Source: Hysterangium stoloniferum (lineage: Eukaryota; Basidiomycota; Agaricomycetes; Hysterangiales; Hysterangiaceae). Taken from it: a stretch of DNA of 64,000 bases. Of the stretch, positions 44,721 through 56,683 are shown piece by piece (position 1 is the stretch's first letter; each line of letters opens with the position of its first letter). The stretch is taken from positions 620,001 through 684,000 of the forward strand of contig WHVD01000028.1 of the NCBI GenBank assembly GCA_015178975.1. Reading direction: 5' to 3'. The notes beneath the pieces were generated by a model that was not told the origin of the DNA, did no database searches, and was given only the letters and a program-made list of their open reading frames with translations. The position numbers and the translations under genes are program-made.

Positions 44721-44839
44721 CAATGACAGTAGAGAAAGACATTTGATTGAGAGAAAATTGATGAGTATTCATTAAGCATGGATGGATCATTGCCATGACT
44801 TCATTTGCATGATTGGATTTCAAAAAGAAACAATGGTTA

Positions 44840-44940
44840 CAAAATTATTTTATTTTATTGTTTTTCATTTCAATTTATTTTATTTTAAAACATTTTATAT
44901 TCATTTATTATATTTTATTTGAATTATTCTGATTTTTTTG
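44840..44940. repeat. AT-rich D tract
   Basis: TTATTTTATTGTTTTTCATT-type sequence, shared almost word for word with units at 57420 and 61850. Confidence 0.8.
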
Positions 44941-46418
44941 AGGCCGATCAGAGGGGGACGGAGGAAGAAGGAAACAGTACACACAGCAGCTGGACAAAGA
45001 GAGAAGGAAACAGTACACACACTCACTGAAGAAAGGGTACACACACCACCTGGAGGAAAGAGAGGGCTGGTCAGAGGAGGATGGTGGAAGAAGGAAATGG
45101 TAGACATACTGTAGGAAAGAGAGAGTAGGCCAATCAGAGGAACACGCACTGGCTGGAGGAAAGAGAATGGAGGCCAATCAGGGCAGGATGAAGAGAGAAG
45201 GAAAGGGTACACAAACCACCTGGAGGGAAGAGAGAGGGCCGATCAGAGCAGGATGGAGAGAGAAGGAAATAGTACACACACTTGCTGCAGGAAAGAGAGA
45301 GGGGGCCAATCAGAGCAGGACGGAGGGAGGAGGAAAGGGGACACGCACCTCCTGGAGAAAAGAGAGAGGAGGACGAAGGGAGAAGGAAACGGTACACAGA
45401 GTGGGTGGAGGAAAGAGAGAGGAGGCCAGTCAGAGGAGGACAGAGAGAGGGGGGAAAAGGAACACACACCGGCTGGAGGAAAGAGGAGGCCGATCAGAGG
45501 AGGATAGAGTGGGAAAGGGAACATGCACCGGCTTCAGGAAAGAGAAGGGGCCAATCAGAAGAGGACAGAGAGAGAGGGAAAGGAAACGCGCACCGGCTGG
45601 GGGAAAGAGAGGAGGCCAATCAGAGAAGGATGGAGAGAGAAGGAAAGGAGACACATACCATCTGGGGGAAAGACAGAGGGGGGCAAAGAGAGAAGGAAAG
45701 GGGACACACATCCCTGGAGGAAAGAGAGGAAGACAATCAGAAGAGGCTGAAGAGAGAAGGAAAGGGGACACGCACCTCCTGGAGGAAAGAGTGAGGAGGT
45801 TGATTAGAGGAGGACAGAGAGAGAAGGAAAGAAAATGCGCACCGGCTGGAGGAAAGAGAGAGGAGGCCAATCAGAGGAGGATGAAGAGAGAAGGAAACTG
45901 TACACCCACCACCTGGAGGAAAGAGAGGAGGAAAAAGGGAGAAAGACAGGCTACATGCAACTCCTGGAGGAAAGAGAGAGGAGGACGATCAGAAGAAGAC
46001 AAAGAGAGAAAGACAGGGTAAACGCACCTCCTGGAGAAAAAAGGGAGAGGGGAAGGGTACACACAGCTCAGAGGAGGGCAAAGAGAGAAGGAAAGGGTAC
46101 ACGCACTCGCTGGAGGAAAGGGAGAGGAGGACGATCAGAGGAGAACAAAAAGAGGAGGAAAGGGGACACACACTTGCTGGAGGAAAGAGAGGAGGCCATC
46201 AGAGGAGGACGAAGAGAGAAGGAAAGGCTACATGCACTCCCTGGAGGAAAGAGAGGAGGCCCATGAGTGGAGGACGAAGAGAGAAAGAAAGGGTACACAC
46301 ACATCCTGGAGGAAAGAGAGAGGAGGCGATCAGAGGAGGACGAAGAGAGAAGAAAAGGGGACACGCACCAACTGGAGGAAAGACAGACAGATGTAAGAGA
46401 GAAGGAAAGGGGACACAC

Positions 46419-46662
46419 TGTTAGATTATATAATACCAACCATTGTTCCAACTGGGACCATATGGTGTACAGCTCTGAGTTCAGTGTGTATATGATCTAA
46501 TAGGAATGGCACTTAGGGTTATATCCTTAAGTACAGTGTAAGACCAAACCTACCCAAGGTCAGATGGTGTAGTGGTTAACACCTTCGTTATGTAATCGAG
46601 AGATCCTGGGTTCAATCCCCAGTCTGGCTATTCATTTTCTACATTACTTATGTTTTCTAACA
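46419..46662. mobile_element. 244-bp TG...CA element (solo-LTR/TRIM/SINE-like)
   Basis: Begins TGTTAGATTATA and ends TTTTCTAACA, with 7-bp inverted termini TGTTAGA/TCTAACA. It is flanked by the 5-bp direct repeat CACAC (46414-46418 and 46663-46667). Removing it plus one repeat restores an E unit (GGGGACACACATCCTGG). TG...CA ends and a 5-bp duplication are typical of LTR-retrotransposon LTRs. No internal coding. The duplication is low-complexity, so chance cannot be excluded. Confidence 0.65.
46558..46630 (+). tRNA. tRNA-like sequence with A and B boxes
   Basis: 73 nt. The 7-bp acceptor stem GGTCAGA/TCTGGCT has two G-T wobbles; the D stem is GTGT/ACAC and the T arm CTGGG-TTCAATC-CCCAG. The A box TGGTGTAGTGG and B box GGTTCAATCCC match Pol III consensus. 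The anticodon stem has a T-T mismatch and the 7-nt loop TATGTAA has A where T33 is expected. The nominal anticodon TGT would be Thr, but I do not trust the identity. More likely a tRNA-derived promoter or pseudo-tRNA than a working tRNA. Confidence 0.55.
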
Positions 46663-46740
46663 CACACATCCTGGAGGAAAGAGATGAGGACGATCAGAGG
46701 AGGATGAAGAGAGAAGGAAAGGGGACACGCACCAACTGGA

Positions 46741-47130
46741 GGGGCCGATCAGAGCAGGGTGCACGCCCAATTGGGCACAAATGGGCACAGCGCGTGCGCG
46801 CGTTGGCAAACGGAACACGCTTTGCTGGTTTGTGCCCGAGTGGGCGGGCAGGCATGTGCCCATGGATGGGAGTGTGTGCGCGGTGGATGGGAGTGGATGC
46901 GTCATGGATGGGTATGCGGTGGATGGGTGCGTGGTGGATGGGTGCGTGGCAGATGGGTGCGCGGCGGATGGGTGCGTGGCGGATGGGTGCGTGGCGGATG
47001 GGTGCGTGGCGGATGGGTGTGCGGCGGATGGGTGCGCCGTGGGTGGGTGCGTGGTGGATGGGTGCGGGTGGATGGGTGCACGGTGGATGGGAGCGGGTGG
47101 ATGGGTGCGCGGTTGAAAATGCGGCGCGTG
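46741..47130. repeat. F0 block and 15-bp F minisatellite
   Basis: F0 (46741-46861) matches 21736-21870. F has about 17 copies of GGTGGATGGGTGCGC and GGCGGATGGGTGCGT. Confidence 0.85.
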
Positions 47131-47673
47131 TATAAAAGGAGGTGAATCAGAGGATGAGGGAGAGAGAAGGAAGAGGGACACTCACCGACTGGAGGAAAAG
47201 ACGGAACAGGCACCGGCTGGAGGAAAGAGAAGACGAATCAGAGGATGAGGGAGAGAGAAGGAAGAGGGACACTCACCGACTGGAGGAATACACACAGAGA
47301 GGAGGCCGATCAGAAGGCCGATCAGAGGAGGAGGGAGAGAGAAGGAACAGGACACTCACTGACTGGAGGAAAAGATGGAACAGGCACCGGCTGGAGGAAA
47401 GAGAGAGGAGGCGGATCAGAGGAGGATGAAGGAAACGTGCTCCTGTGCTGACTAATTTCGCACTGTTGATCGTACCTTTTACCTTCATTATACGGCCATT
47501 ATGGCGCTAGAGCAGGAAGAAAGTTCGGGCGCTCCGCGCCCTCGTGGTGCCTAAAAGCACCCACAACCCACCGTACAACTTTACTATATATTGACAAGCC
47601 TGGGAACCCTTGCTATGCTGCAGGGCAGTCGCTTTGCGACTGGCCCCACAACTTCGCTGCGGGCTCCGGCTTG

Positions 47674-47694
47674 TTGGGGGGCTTCGCCCCCCAA
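47674..47694. promoter_or_regulatory. Module A hairpin near Helitron 3' end
   Basis: A 9-bp stem TTGGGGGGC/GCCCCCCAA with a TTC loop. It is preceded in module A by a second palindrome (GTCGCTTTGCGAC here, GGTCACTTCGTGACC in other copies). Helitrons have a hairpin close to the 3' end; here it is about 80 bp in, farther than usual. Confidence 0.6.
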
Positions 47695-47872
47695 ACCCCC
47701 CCGCATCCATGACTCTTAAGTATTTCTCAGCACTTCTAAGTATTTACATATAACAATCACTGTTAGAAGTTAGAAAAGTTAGAAACAATCAATCAAAATA
47801 CATTAAAACTTCAATCTCATAATACATCTTTGTACACTATATTTGCTGTTCTCTTTGTCTCCTTTAATAATA

Positions 47873-49475
47873 CAGTGACTTACAAAACGTATCCAATGTT
47901 TTGTAGTTTCAGCTTATATATGCTATATCCCAGTAGATAAAATAGTAGAAATCGCCAAAATATTTGTGAACATGACCTATCATGTATATATTTAGATGGT
48001 AGAACTATATTATGTAATATCCATATATGGAAACACTATAAATATTTTAATGGAGAGGGTTCATTGGATACGTTTTGTAACTGACAGGTTCTGGCATGAA
48101 AACCATATGCCTATGTTGATTGTTTGCATTTGTTTATGTTTTTCAACATGTCATGTGATCATTCTATACTACAGTATAAGTTGAAGGGCTTTCTCAGCTA
48201 AGATTCCCTCAATTCTAACCATGCATCCCCTTTCCACTGCTGCCCAGTATGAGATCCTTTCTCTACTTGATGCTGGCCATTCTGCCAGACAAATTTCAGT
48301 TTCTACTGGCTATAGCTATGCTACTATCTCTAGACTTCATTCTAAACACCATTCCCACCTTTCTAAGTCCTCTGGTGGTCACCCTTCCAAACTCTCCACA
48401 GCCAACATCCATATTGCACAATGCCTTATCAGCTCTGGAAAGGCTGATACAGCTGTAGATGCAACGAAGGCACTTTGCACTATCACCAACCAGTCACTCA
48501 ATCCTCAAACAGTGCATCATTGACTCAAGGCAGCTGGGATGAAGCCTGTGGTAAAGAAGAAAAGGCCTCTTCTTTCTAAGAGGGATAAAAAGGAGAGAAT
48601 GGATTTTACTTTGGCATATCAGGATTGGACTGTGAAGGATTGGAAGAACGTGGTGTGGTCTGATGAGACCAAAATCAATAGGCTGGGGTCAGATGGCAGG
48701 AAGTGGGTGTGGAAAAGGGCAGGGGAGGGCTTGAGTGACAGGCTGGTTGAGGGAACCCTGAAGTTTGGTGGTGGATCTTTAATGGTTTGGGGGTGCATGC
48801 TGTGGGAGGGGGTTGGGTATGCATGCAAGATTGATGGAAGGATGGATGGGGACTCTACATCCAGATTCTGGAGGATGACCTGCAAGCCAGTCTTAAGGAC
48901 TATGGTAAATCTGCCAATGGTATCATCTTCCAGCAGGACAATGACCCCAAGCATACCTGTAAGAAGGCCCAGTATTGGTTCCAAGAAAATGGTTTCAGGG
49001 TTCTCTCATGGCCAGCACAGTCTCCTGACTTGAATCCCATTGAACACCTATGGAATGACCTGAAGAGGAGGTTGGCAGGGTATGAGAATGCACCCCAGGG
49101 GATGGAAGAGTTGTGGGAGAGGGTGGTGGATGAATGGTACAAGATTGATGAAAAGGTGTGTCAGGATTTGATTGAAAGTATGCCTAGGAGGGTTTCAGAT
49201 ATATTAAAGGCAAAGGGTGGCTACACTAAGTACTAAATACTAGTAATTTCCTGCCTAAATATGTCAGTTACAAAACGTATCCAATGAACCCTCTCCATTG
49301 AAAAATTCATAGTGTTTCCATATATGGATATTACATAATATAGTTCTACCATATAAATATATACATGATAGGTCATGTTCACAAATATTTTGGTGATTTC
49401 TACTATTTTATCTACTGGGATATAGCATATATAAGCTGAAACTACAAAACATTGGATACGTTTTGTAAGTCACTG
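47873..49475 (+). mobile_element. Tc1/mariner element nested in Helitron copy 2
   Basis: 1603 bp, with TA at both sides (47871-47872 and 49476-49477). The 214-bp TIRs (47873-48086 and 49262-49475) begin CAGTGACTTACAAAACGT and are nearly identical. Each TIR carries at its inner end an inverted copy of its own tip (CATTGGATACGTTTTGTAA). Helitron copy 3 shows the empty site (TTAATAATATTTTTATCC near 63745). It interrupts the last ~20 codons of the Helitron helicase. Confidence 0.9.
48221..49236 (+). pseudogene. Tc1/mariner DD34E transposase, broken
   Basis: Begins MHPLSTAAQYEILSLLDAGH. The N-terminal helix-turn-helix (ARQISVSTGYSYATISRLHS) would bind the TIRs. The DDE domain has its first Asp in VWSDETKINRLGSDG, its second in IIFQQDNDPKHTCKKA and Glu in PDLNPIEHLWND; 34 residues separate the last two (DD34E, Tc1 type). 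An in-frame TGA after residue 100 (48521-48523) probably replaces CGA (HH*LKAAG). A 1-nt shift in the GG run near 48845 moves the second half to another frame, which runs to a TAA at 49236. The element is therefore not self-sufficient. Confidence 0.85.
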
Positions 49476-52400
49476 TATTTTTATCCTATTCCAACTTCTT
49501 CCCCTTGAAAGTCCCACATACAATTGCCCATGTCCAAACACTGCCATTCTCAAATCTATTCCTACCACTTTCAAAGACTGTCCCTGTGACTTGTTAATTG
49601 TCATTGCAAATGCCAACCGCACTGGAAACTGAATACGATGCAGTTTAAATGGCAGTTGATCATCATTTGTAATTATTTTGATCCGTGAAAGAAATGCCAT
49701 TTTTCCAGTACATGGTCCAGTTAGGATCTGCACTTGAAGCAAATGATTTTCCATTTTCACCAATCACAATCGTGTCCCATTGAAAAGCCCCCTCTGTGGA
49801 TCTATGTTCCATAATAGCATCAATGGCACTCCTGGCTTCACCTCAAGTCGACTTGGTGAGATTCCACCAAAATTCAGGCCGTTCAAATACTCTACAGGAT
49901 ACATCTCTGTCTCACTGTCTCCCTCTGCAGTATCAGCACTGTGGTACATACGACTCTCTCCAGGGAATTTATTCAGAAGTTCTGAATTAATCTCATCTAC
50001 TTCTGAATTCCTTGGACACAGAATTGCCCGGTCTAAGAAGTCTTCATCTTGCCAATCCCTTTGGTCTCTATCCACATGGATGTCTGGATATATTTCAGCA
50101 ATTAGATCAGACATTTCTGGACCACAGATCATATGAGGAGGGATATCCATTGTATGATCCAAAGGTAAATCCTTTCTATGGCCTATATCCAATAGCCACT
50201 GAGCAAACTGTTGACTGTCTGGATCATCCTGGTCCACCCGCATATTCTTTTTCAAGAAGAGTACCTTGATATGCTTCCACAGTTCTGATTTCTGGATACA
50301 TTGTCCAATGATCTGTTCTTTTGAACCCTTTGGTACAACAGGCAAAGTCTGCTGGAAGTCACCTCCTCAGGCCACAGGAATCCCTCCAAAGGGAAGATCC
50401 TCCTTGTCTAATAAATCCCTCAGGGTTCTGTCAACTGCCTCACATGTGAAACGTGACTGCATGGGAACTTCATCCCAGATAATCAGTCGGACATTCTTCA
50501 TGAGCTCTGCTTTTTCTGAACCCTTTTTGATATGACATAGAGCATCCTTCTCACAGGGAACAGGGATTGAAAATGTGCTGTGAGAAGTGCGACCACCCTT
50601 GAGAATCATTGATGCAATTCGAGAAGATGCCACACAAGGTACAATGTAGCCCTTGGCACGACATGCATGTGCCAGAGTATTCCATACAAAGGACTTGCCA
50701 GTGCCACCTGGACCATTCACAAAAAACAATTTGCCCTGCTGCTCCTCATCCACTGCCTTCACGATAGTCTCAAAGGCAGCTCGTTGTTCAGGATTGCACT
50801 TTTCAAGATTGGCTTGGGCACTGGCATGCTCAATATCAACATCATAATCTGACTGCTCCCTAATGAGACGGTTGCCAAGAATGCCATCCCAAACATCAGT
50901 GCAGTTTGGCATGGTTGGATAGTGTGAGAGGGACTTTCCAGAATAGTGGAGGATCTTATCAATCTCATAGAGACCAAAGTCATAAATGCTATTTGGTGAT
51001 GGATTGACAATGCCATGTTTTTGCTGAAGTATGAACTTCAAATCATCACAAAGAAATACTTTAAAGTCATTCCAGAGTTCATGGGGTTGTGCAGGGGAGG
51101 ACATGGTCAAAATGATGGCAAACAACCTGCGAAGTTGAAACCCAGACTCTATGCGACTGGCTTCTGTAAGGCACATGTGCCACTGGCGGTCATCTTCAAG
51201 CAAACCACGTGCAACACAGGCTTGCTGAAATGTGGGATAAGTCTCACCCTGAAAAGTCCTGAGCTGTTCAAATGAGGTGGCACCTTTGACAACAGTGAGC
51301 AAAGTACGGAGGTGGAATCTTTCCCCACTGGCAATATTGACAAAATGAATGCACCCTATGGAAAAACCACTTTGACGTGGCTTCCATGATTTCTTCTTGG
51401 GGAAATATGTGAAATACTCAGGAAAGTCCATATATAATGTGTCCTGGGCACGCTGTCCATTATAACCAATGAGACCCTTGGCATTAGCTTCAAAATAAGC
51501 CATGAGAGTTGTCCCTGAACGCTCTGCCCTTTGTAAAGCCTCAGCAGGACCTTGATCACCATCAAAAAGTACAGTGTTTTCCCCAGGAAGATGGACCCCA
51601 AGTGCCATTACTGCAGGAACCTGGGTGTGGAGTTCATTACACATTAATCGCCAGACAGATTCATGTGCACTGACATAACGTGCATCAATGTACTGTTGAA
51701 TCTCATCTGGTGTCTTTCCAAATTCCATAGTTGTACGATCATGGCCCTTGTAACAGTATTTATGCATGTACTTCATTGACCTATTGGTAAAGGTCAACTC
51801 TACATTGATGTGGCATTCAAAGGTGAGAATCAAAATGGGGGAGTAAGGGACAACATGTCTGTTGTCATATGTAAACTTGGGAGTTTCATAAACCCTTCCA
51901 TTGTTGGGGCAACGGCATGTTGGATAGCCTTCCTCATTGACAATGGTAGCTTCACACCAATCCTTTGGATAGTGTTTACTGCATTCCTTATCTACCATAC
52001 AGGCAGCATTTGGATGATCAGTTCCACAGGGACCATGGGTCATGAGCTGACCTACTAAATTAAACAGTCTGGGATGTGTTTCAGGATCTGGAAAGCAGGC
52101 AGAAACCATGGAGTCAACATCTTCTGGTGTCCTTGGCTTATTCTGGTCATCAAACCATATAAGGCAGTGCATGTGTGGAAGACCATGCTTTTGGAATTCA
52201 ATGACATGGATGTGGGCTACTGTTCTACCAAAGATGTGGTCCTCTGTGATCATCTTGAGCAACTTAGCCTTCTTGGCAGCAAAGACCCTGGAGACTAAAT
52301 CAGGACGATCAGCTGGAGTCTGGCCAGGAAGCAATTCATCAGTAACCTCCTTCCACTTGGGATTAGCTGTCATGGTGATGAAGCAGCTGGCATTGCCATA

Positions 52401-53829
52401 CCTTCGTGCAATTGCAAATGAATTTTGCAAACTTTGTCTCATATCCCTTGAACTGCCAGTAAATGTAGAAGGGAGTATCACCCTCTGACCAATACTATTG
52501 GGATCTGTGTTGACATCCTCACGTGTAAAGGTATAAACCACCTGGTTGTAGAGTTCTGCACGTAACCTTGGTTGATTATCTCTGAGAAATCTCAATCTGC
52601 GCTGCTCTGTTACTGCCCAGGCATTGACAATATACTGTTGGAATAGATTTTGTGCATAAAAAAGGGTCATGGCTTTATATGCTCTGGGAAATAGGCAATA
52701 GGCATAATATTCACATTGGGTCACCTTCCGACTTTTATCTTCATCTTCACCTTCTTCATCCTGCTGTCCAGGCTGGGGCTGCCAATTTTGATTGGCATAG
52801 GGAATGTCCCATGACCAACCACGCTCACCCCTGGGAAAGAGCATGACATAATGAAGGGGTGTATAAATGGCTTGTGCATCATGGACATGATGGAACTGAC
52901 CCCCTCTCCTCTGAACAATAATATCCCTTGGGTCACCATGACCTGTATCACCATCTCCAGGGAGAATGACTGCAAGTTCATCACCAGTTGGAAGATTGTA
53001 TCATTAAAAGCTTTGTAACTCAGCCTGACATGTAACCTTGGAGTCTCTGCCTGTGTCCTCAATCACTCATGTGCCTGGCGATAGAGTTGTATAAAGGGAT
53101 TATATTGCTCTATCATATCCTGCAAGTCAGAAAAAGTTTGGTTATTTAGGTTTCTATTTGCCCTGTGATTCTGCCTCTGCTGCAATGCCTGCCTCAGTCC
53201 ATCCTCCTGTGCCAATGCAGGATCATGGATGTAAAGCTGCGCATAACTACGTGATACACCTTCTCCATAAGGAATCAAGGAACCATGCTGGTGATATAAT
53301 TCACCATGGATTTTAAAGACATATGGACCACCACCACCTTGCAGGACAGACTCATCCAAATTGACACCCAGTGATGTAAATGCAAATGCATTATTATAGG
53401 CACGAATATTCTTGAGAAATTCTCTGCTATTGTCTGTATTACCCTCCAGGAGAGACCTTAAAGTGTGAGGGACTGGCTCAAGTATTGGGAGGGCCACCTT
53501 TCCTCGCTTGCAACACTTGCCAAATTTTGGATGTGTCTTAGAACTATTTGCCAGACGCTCATCCATCCAGTGCAAAGCTCTACAGTCTGGACACTGTATG
53601 TTCATAGGTCCCAAGTCATGTCTTGAGAATATATCCTCCACAACTGGTTGCCGTCCAATGGGTAATTGTGGAATGGGTGGTAGTGGCAGTGGAGGTGGAG
53701 GCATAGCTGCAGGCTGTAGAATGGCTGGAGGTGGGAGTATGACAGGAGGTGGGGGAATAGCAGGAGGTGGTGCTAACTGTAACCATTGTTGCTGTTGTGG
53801 AGCTGGATTTCCAGGTACATAGTGAGGCT

Positions 53830-54290
53830 GTGGTGGTGCTAACTGCAAAATTGGTCCCTGTTGTTGCTAAGCTGGATTTCCAGGTGGATAGTGATGCTGT
53901 GGTGGAGGTGGATGGTAATGCTGTGGTGGTGCTAACTGCAAAATAGATCCCTGTTGTTGCTGAGCTGGAATTCCAGGTGGATAGTGATGCTGTGGTAAAG
54001 GTGGATGCTGATGCTGTGGTGGTGCTAACTGCAAAATGGGTCCCTGTTGTTGTTGAGCTGGATTTTGAGGTGGATGGTGAAGCTGTGGGGGTGCCCACTG
54101 CAAAATAGGTGGTTGTTGCTGTTGTGGAGCTGGATTTCCAGGTGGATGGTGAAGCGGTGGTGGTGCCCACTGAAAAATAGGTGGTTGTTGCTGTTGTGGA
54201 GCTGGATTTCCAGGTAGATGATGATACTGTAGTGGTGCCCACTGCAAAATAGGTGGTTGTTGCTGTTGGGAAGCTCTATTTCCAGGGGGA
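53830..54290. repeat. In-frame minisatellite of the Rep N-terminus (copy 2)
   Basis: Units encode PAQQQQPPILQWAPPQLHH-type peptides, with copy number and order different from copy 1. Confidence 0.75.
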
Positions 54291-54959
54291 ATATGATGCT
54301 GTGGTGGGGCTAACTGCAAAATGGGTACCTGTGCCTGGAGCTGTGGCATAGCATTAATAGGTGGATGACCATGGTGCAGTGGTGCAGATGGACGACCACG
54401 CTGGACTGGTGCTAATTCGACAATTGGCACCTGTGGCTGAACAGACACATGTGCTAGTTGATGACCCTGCTGTGGATGTGGTGCTAACTGCAAAATTGGT
54501 TGTTGCACTTGAGCAGCTGTATTTCCTCTTCCACGACCCTGTCCAATTGGTTTTTGTAATGGTGGCAAAGCTAAATACTGCCTATGCAAGGCAGCCACTG
54601 CATCAGAGCCAACTATAGCAGAGCCACCTGCAGCAGAGCCACCTGCAGCAGAGCCACCTGCAGGCTGTGGTTGTGGAGTAACCAAAAATGGATCATCAGA
54701 TTGATGTGCACCAACAGGAGGATGTGGGAATGGTGAAGCAGGGAGTGGTACATCATAATTCACCACAGCTGAACGTCGATAGCAGTCAGATGGAGATGTC
54801 ATTTGCAATTGTGCCCTATGCTGCCTTCGCTCCTCTTCCCGATGACGCTCAGGTGTTTGATCCATAATAATGGAGGGATCCACTCAAAAGAGATATGCCA
54901 GTGCAATATCACAAAGGGAGCTATATGGCTTATCTAGAACCAAGCAGTAGCAGCAAACA

Positions 54960-55990
54960 CAAAAAACCTGTTAAAGAGAGAGGGAGTAAGTTGAAATGAC
55001 TTGATTAGTAAGAAATAAAGCATAAATAAATTTTCACACAATGAGAGAAGGTATCAATACTAACCTTGAGGGATTTCCTATCTTCCAGGGAGAATAGAAA
55101 TAGCCCCAAAGCAAAAAGGCCACACAATGGGAGTCAATGTCCACTGTATGAATAATCACTCAGCAAAAAAAAGTGAAATTAAACATAGAGATAGGACTTA
55201 CCTTCAATACTCCACACTACTCACAGGGAGCACTCACAAAAACAATGGTGAGTGCTAGAGAAAAAGAAATCAGACAAATAGATCCAAAATAACCTAAAAA
55301 TGTGAAAAATGAAGTCTAAATAATTTTTAACAACATCATAGAGTGTATCAATACTAACCTGGAGGTGTTTTATATCTCCCAGGGAGAGCAGAAACAACAA
55401 TAAAACCAAAAAGCTATACAATGGAGGTGAATGGCAACTGTAAGAATTATCTTTAAGCAAAAAAAGGTGAAATTAATTCCAGGGACAGGACTCACCTTCA
55501 ATGTGCTACCTATACTCACAGGGACCACTTACAAAAGCAGTGAAGAGTGTCAGAAAAAAATAATCCAGACAATTGGATCTAACATTGCCCAAAAATGCAA
55601 AGAATAAAGTATAAATAATTTAAAACAGCATAAGGAAGTCCAAAACACACCTCAAAAGTATAGGAGAGTCTTGAGACTGTGTACAGGAAAATTATGAATA
55701 ATAAGAACTGCCAGGAAAGGGCAATGTGACTGCAGACAAATTTTTTAGTCAATCAAAAAAGCAAAAGTTGATTAATAATAACTACAGACTCACCACACCT
55801 TTGATATAGTGCCAAGAGGCCAGAAAAACTTCAGAGAAGGGCCACCTCTAATATGGGGAGCAGAGGGCCAGAAGGGAGGCAGATTCTGTCTGCATGATAA
55901 CATGATAATAAATAATTATCCATTAGAAAAGCAACATTAAATGAGATTAAATACAGTCTTAACGCACCTTGATAAAGGTTTAATATGTTG
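54960..55990 (-). repeat. Helitron 5' leader repeats (copy 2)
   Basis: ~293-bp blocks (GTATCAATACTAACCT at 55053 and 55346; TTCAATACTCC/TTCAATGTGC at 55203 and 55497) with donor-like GTTAGTATTG and GGTAAG/GGTGAG on the minus strand, as in copy 1. Confidence 0.5.
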
Positions 55991-56049
55991 AGAAATAATT
56001 CCAGATGGCAACTCTGAGGAGGAGATGGCCGGGTGAGAGGGGGAAGGGA

Positions 56050-56532
56050 GATAAGAGTGGCAGCCTTGAGGCTTGACTGCGTGCGGGCTTCCTGTGTTCC
56101 TGTGCCGGCAAAGGGAATGGTCCCACGGGATTGAAAAAGCTCCCGCGGCATTACACTGTCACGAAAGTACTTCCCGCGATGTGACAGAATACTCCCACGG
56201 TGTCACAAATGCTCCCGCGGTGTCACAAATGCTCCCGCGGTGTCACAAATGCTCCCGCGGTGTCACAAATGCTCCCGCACTATTAGAAAAGCTCCTGCGG
56301 TGTCATGAAATACTCCCGCGAGTGGAGAAAAGCTCCCGTGCTGACTCATTCATAGCACTAAATTCTGGTACCTTTTACCTGCCGTATCGGGGCATTCGGG
56401 CACTGACATGCCCTCATCGGGATTTCAGGGCCGAATCGGGGAAAAATTCGGGCGCTGCACGCCCTCACGAATAGGGCGCCTAGCGGCACCAAAAAGCGCC
56501 CACCACCCACCAAGCAACTTTACTATATATGA
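56050..56532 (-). promoter_or_regulatory. G module with four perfect GGTGTCACAAATGCTCCCGC units
   Basis: Helitron 5' terminal region. Tandem GCTCCCGCGGTGTCACAAAT (20-bp) units at 56193-56280, then the conserved GGGCGCTGCACGCCCTCACG block and the TC end. Confidence 0.6.
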
Positions 56533-56683
56533 CAAGCCTGGGAACCCTTGCTACACTGCAGGGCGGTCACTTCGTGACCTGCCCCACAACTTCGCTGCGG
56601 GCTCCGGCTTGTTGGGGGGCGAAGCCCCTCAAACCCCCCCGCGTCGACAACTTTGAAGTATTTCTGAGACTCATTGTTTGAAA

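Larger units (their letters stand above)
44941..46740. repeat. GA-rich E satellite (~66-bp unit), interrupted
   Basis: About 22 diverged units like those at 20385. Interrupted at 46419-46662 by the TG...CA element. A further short E block lies at 47135-47432. Confidence 0.9.
43545..47594 (-). mobile_element. Satellite-loaded Helitron-type unit Z (array member 1)
   Basis: A 4050-bp unit from CAAGCCTGGG (43545) to ...CTATATATTGA (47594), directly joined to Helitron copy 2. Module order A (43545-43657), B, C, D, E, F0, F, E', G. It has no transposase or other coding potential. A 244-bp TG...CA element with a tRNA-like sequence is inserted in E. The left flank is host DNA. Confidence 0.65.
47818..54883 (-). 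pseudogene. Helitron Rep/helicase pseudogene (copy 2)
   Basis: Starts MDPSIIMDQTPERHREEERR at 54883. The order matches copy 1: Pro/Gln-rich repeats, CX2C segment (CPDCRALHWMDERL), HUH (LPHMHCLIW, ~52170), tyrosine motif (YMHKYCYKG, ~51750), Walker A GPGGTGKS (~50700), Walker B IIWDEVPMQ (~50480), GGDFQQTLPVV (~50345), and late helicase motifs TINKSQGQSL and LYVGLSRG (~49560). Defects: TAG at 53867 (copy 1-like repeats read CAG), TGA at 53063 (copy 1 CGA), a 10-bp deletion near 53000, TGAs at 50367 and 49764, and the Tc1 insertion after NRIKI. In copy 3 the C-terminus continues LLKETKRTVNIVYKDVLLD. Confidence 0.8.
47595..56532 (-). mobile_element. Helitron copy 2 (array member 2), with nested Tc1
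   Basis: 8938 bp including the 1603-bp Tc1/mariner insertion and its duplicated TA. Left end CAAGCCTGGGAACCC; right end ...ACTATATATGA (minus 5' TCATATATAGT). Contains module A, a ~220-bp 3' non-coding region, the Rep/helicase pseudogene, a repeated 5' leader (54960-55990) and the G module (56050-56532). Abuts units Z and X directly. Confidence 0.75.

Noticed and set aside
46558-46630. Functional tRNA-Thr gene
   Set aside because: A at position 33 and a mismatched anticodon stem; located inside a mobile element.
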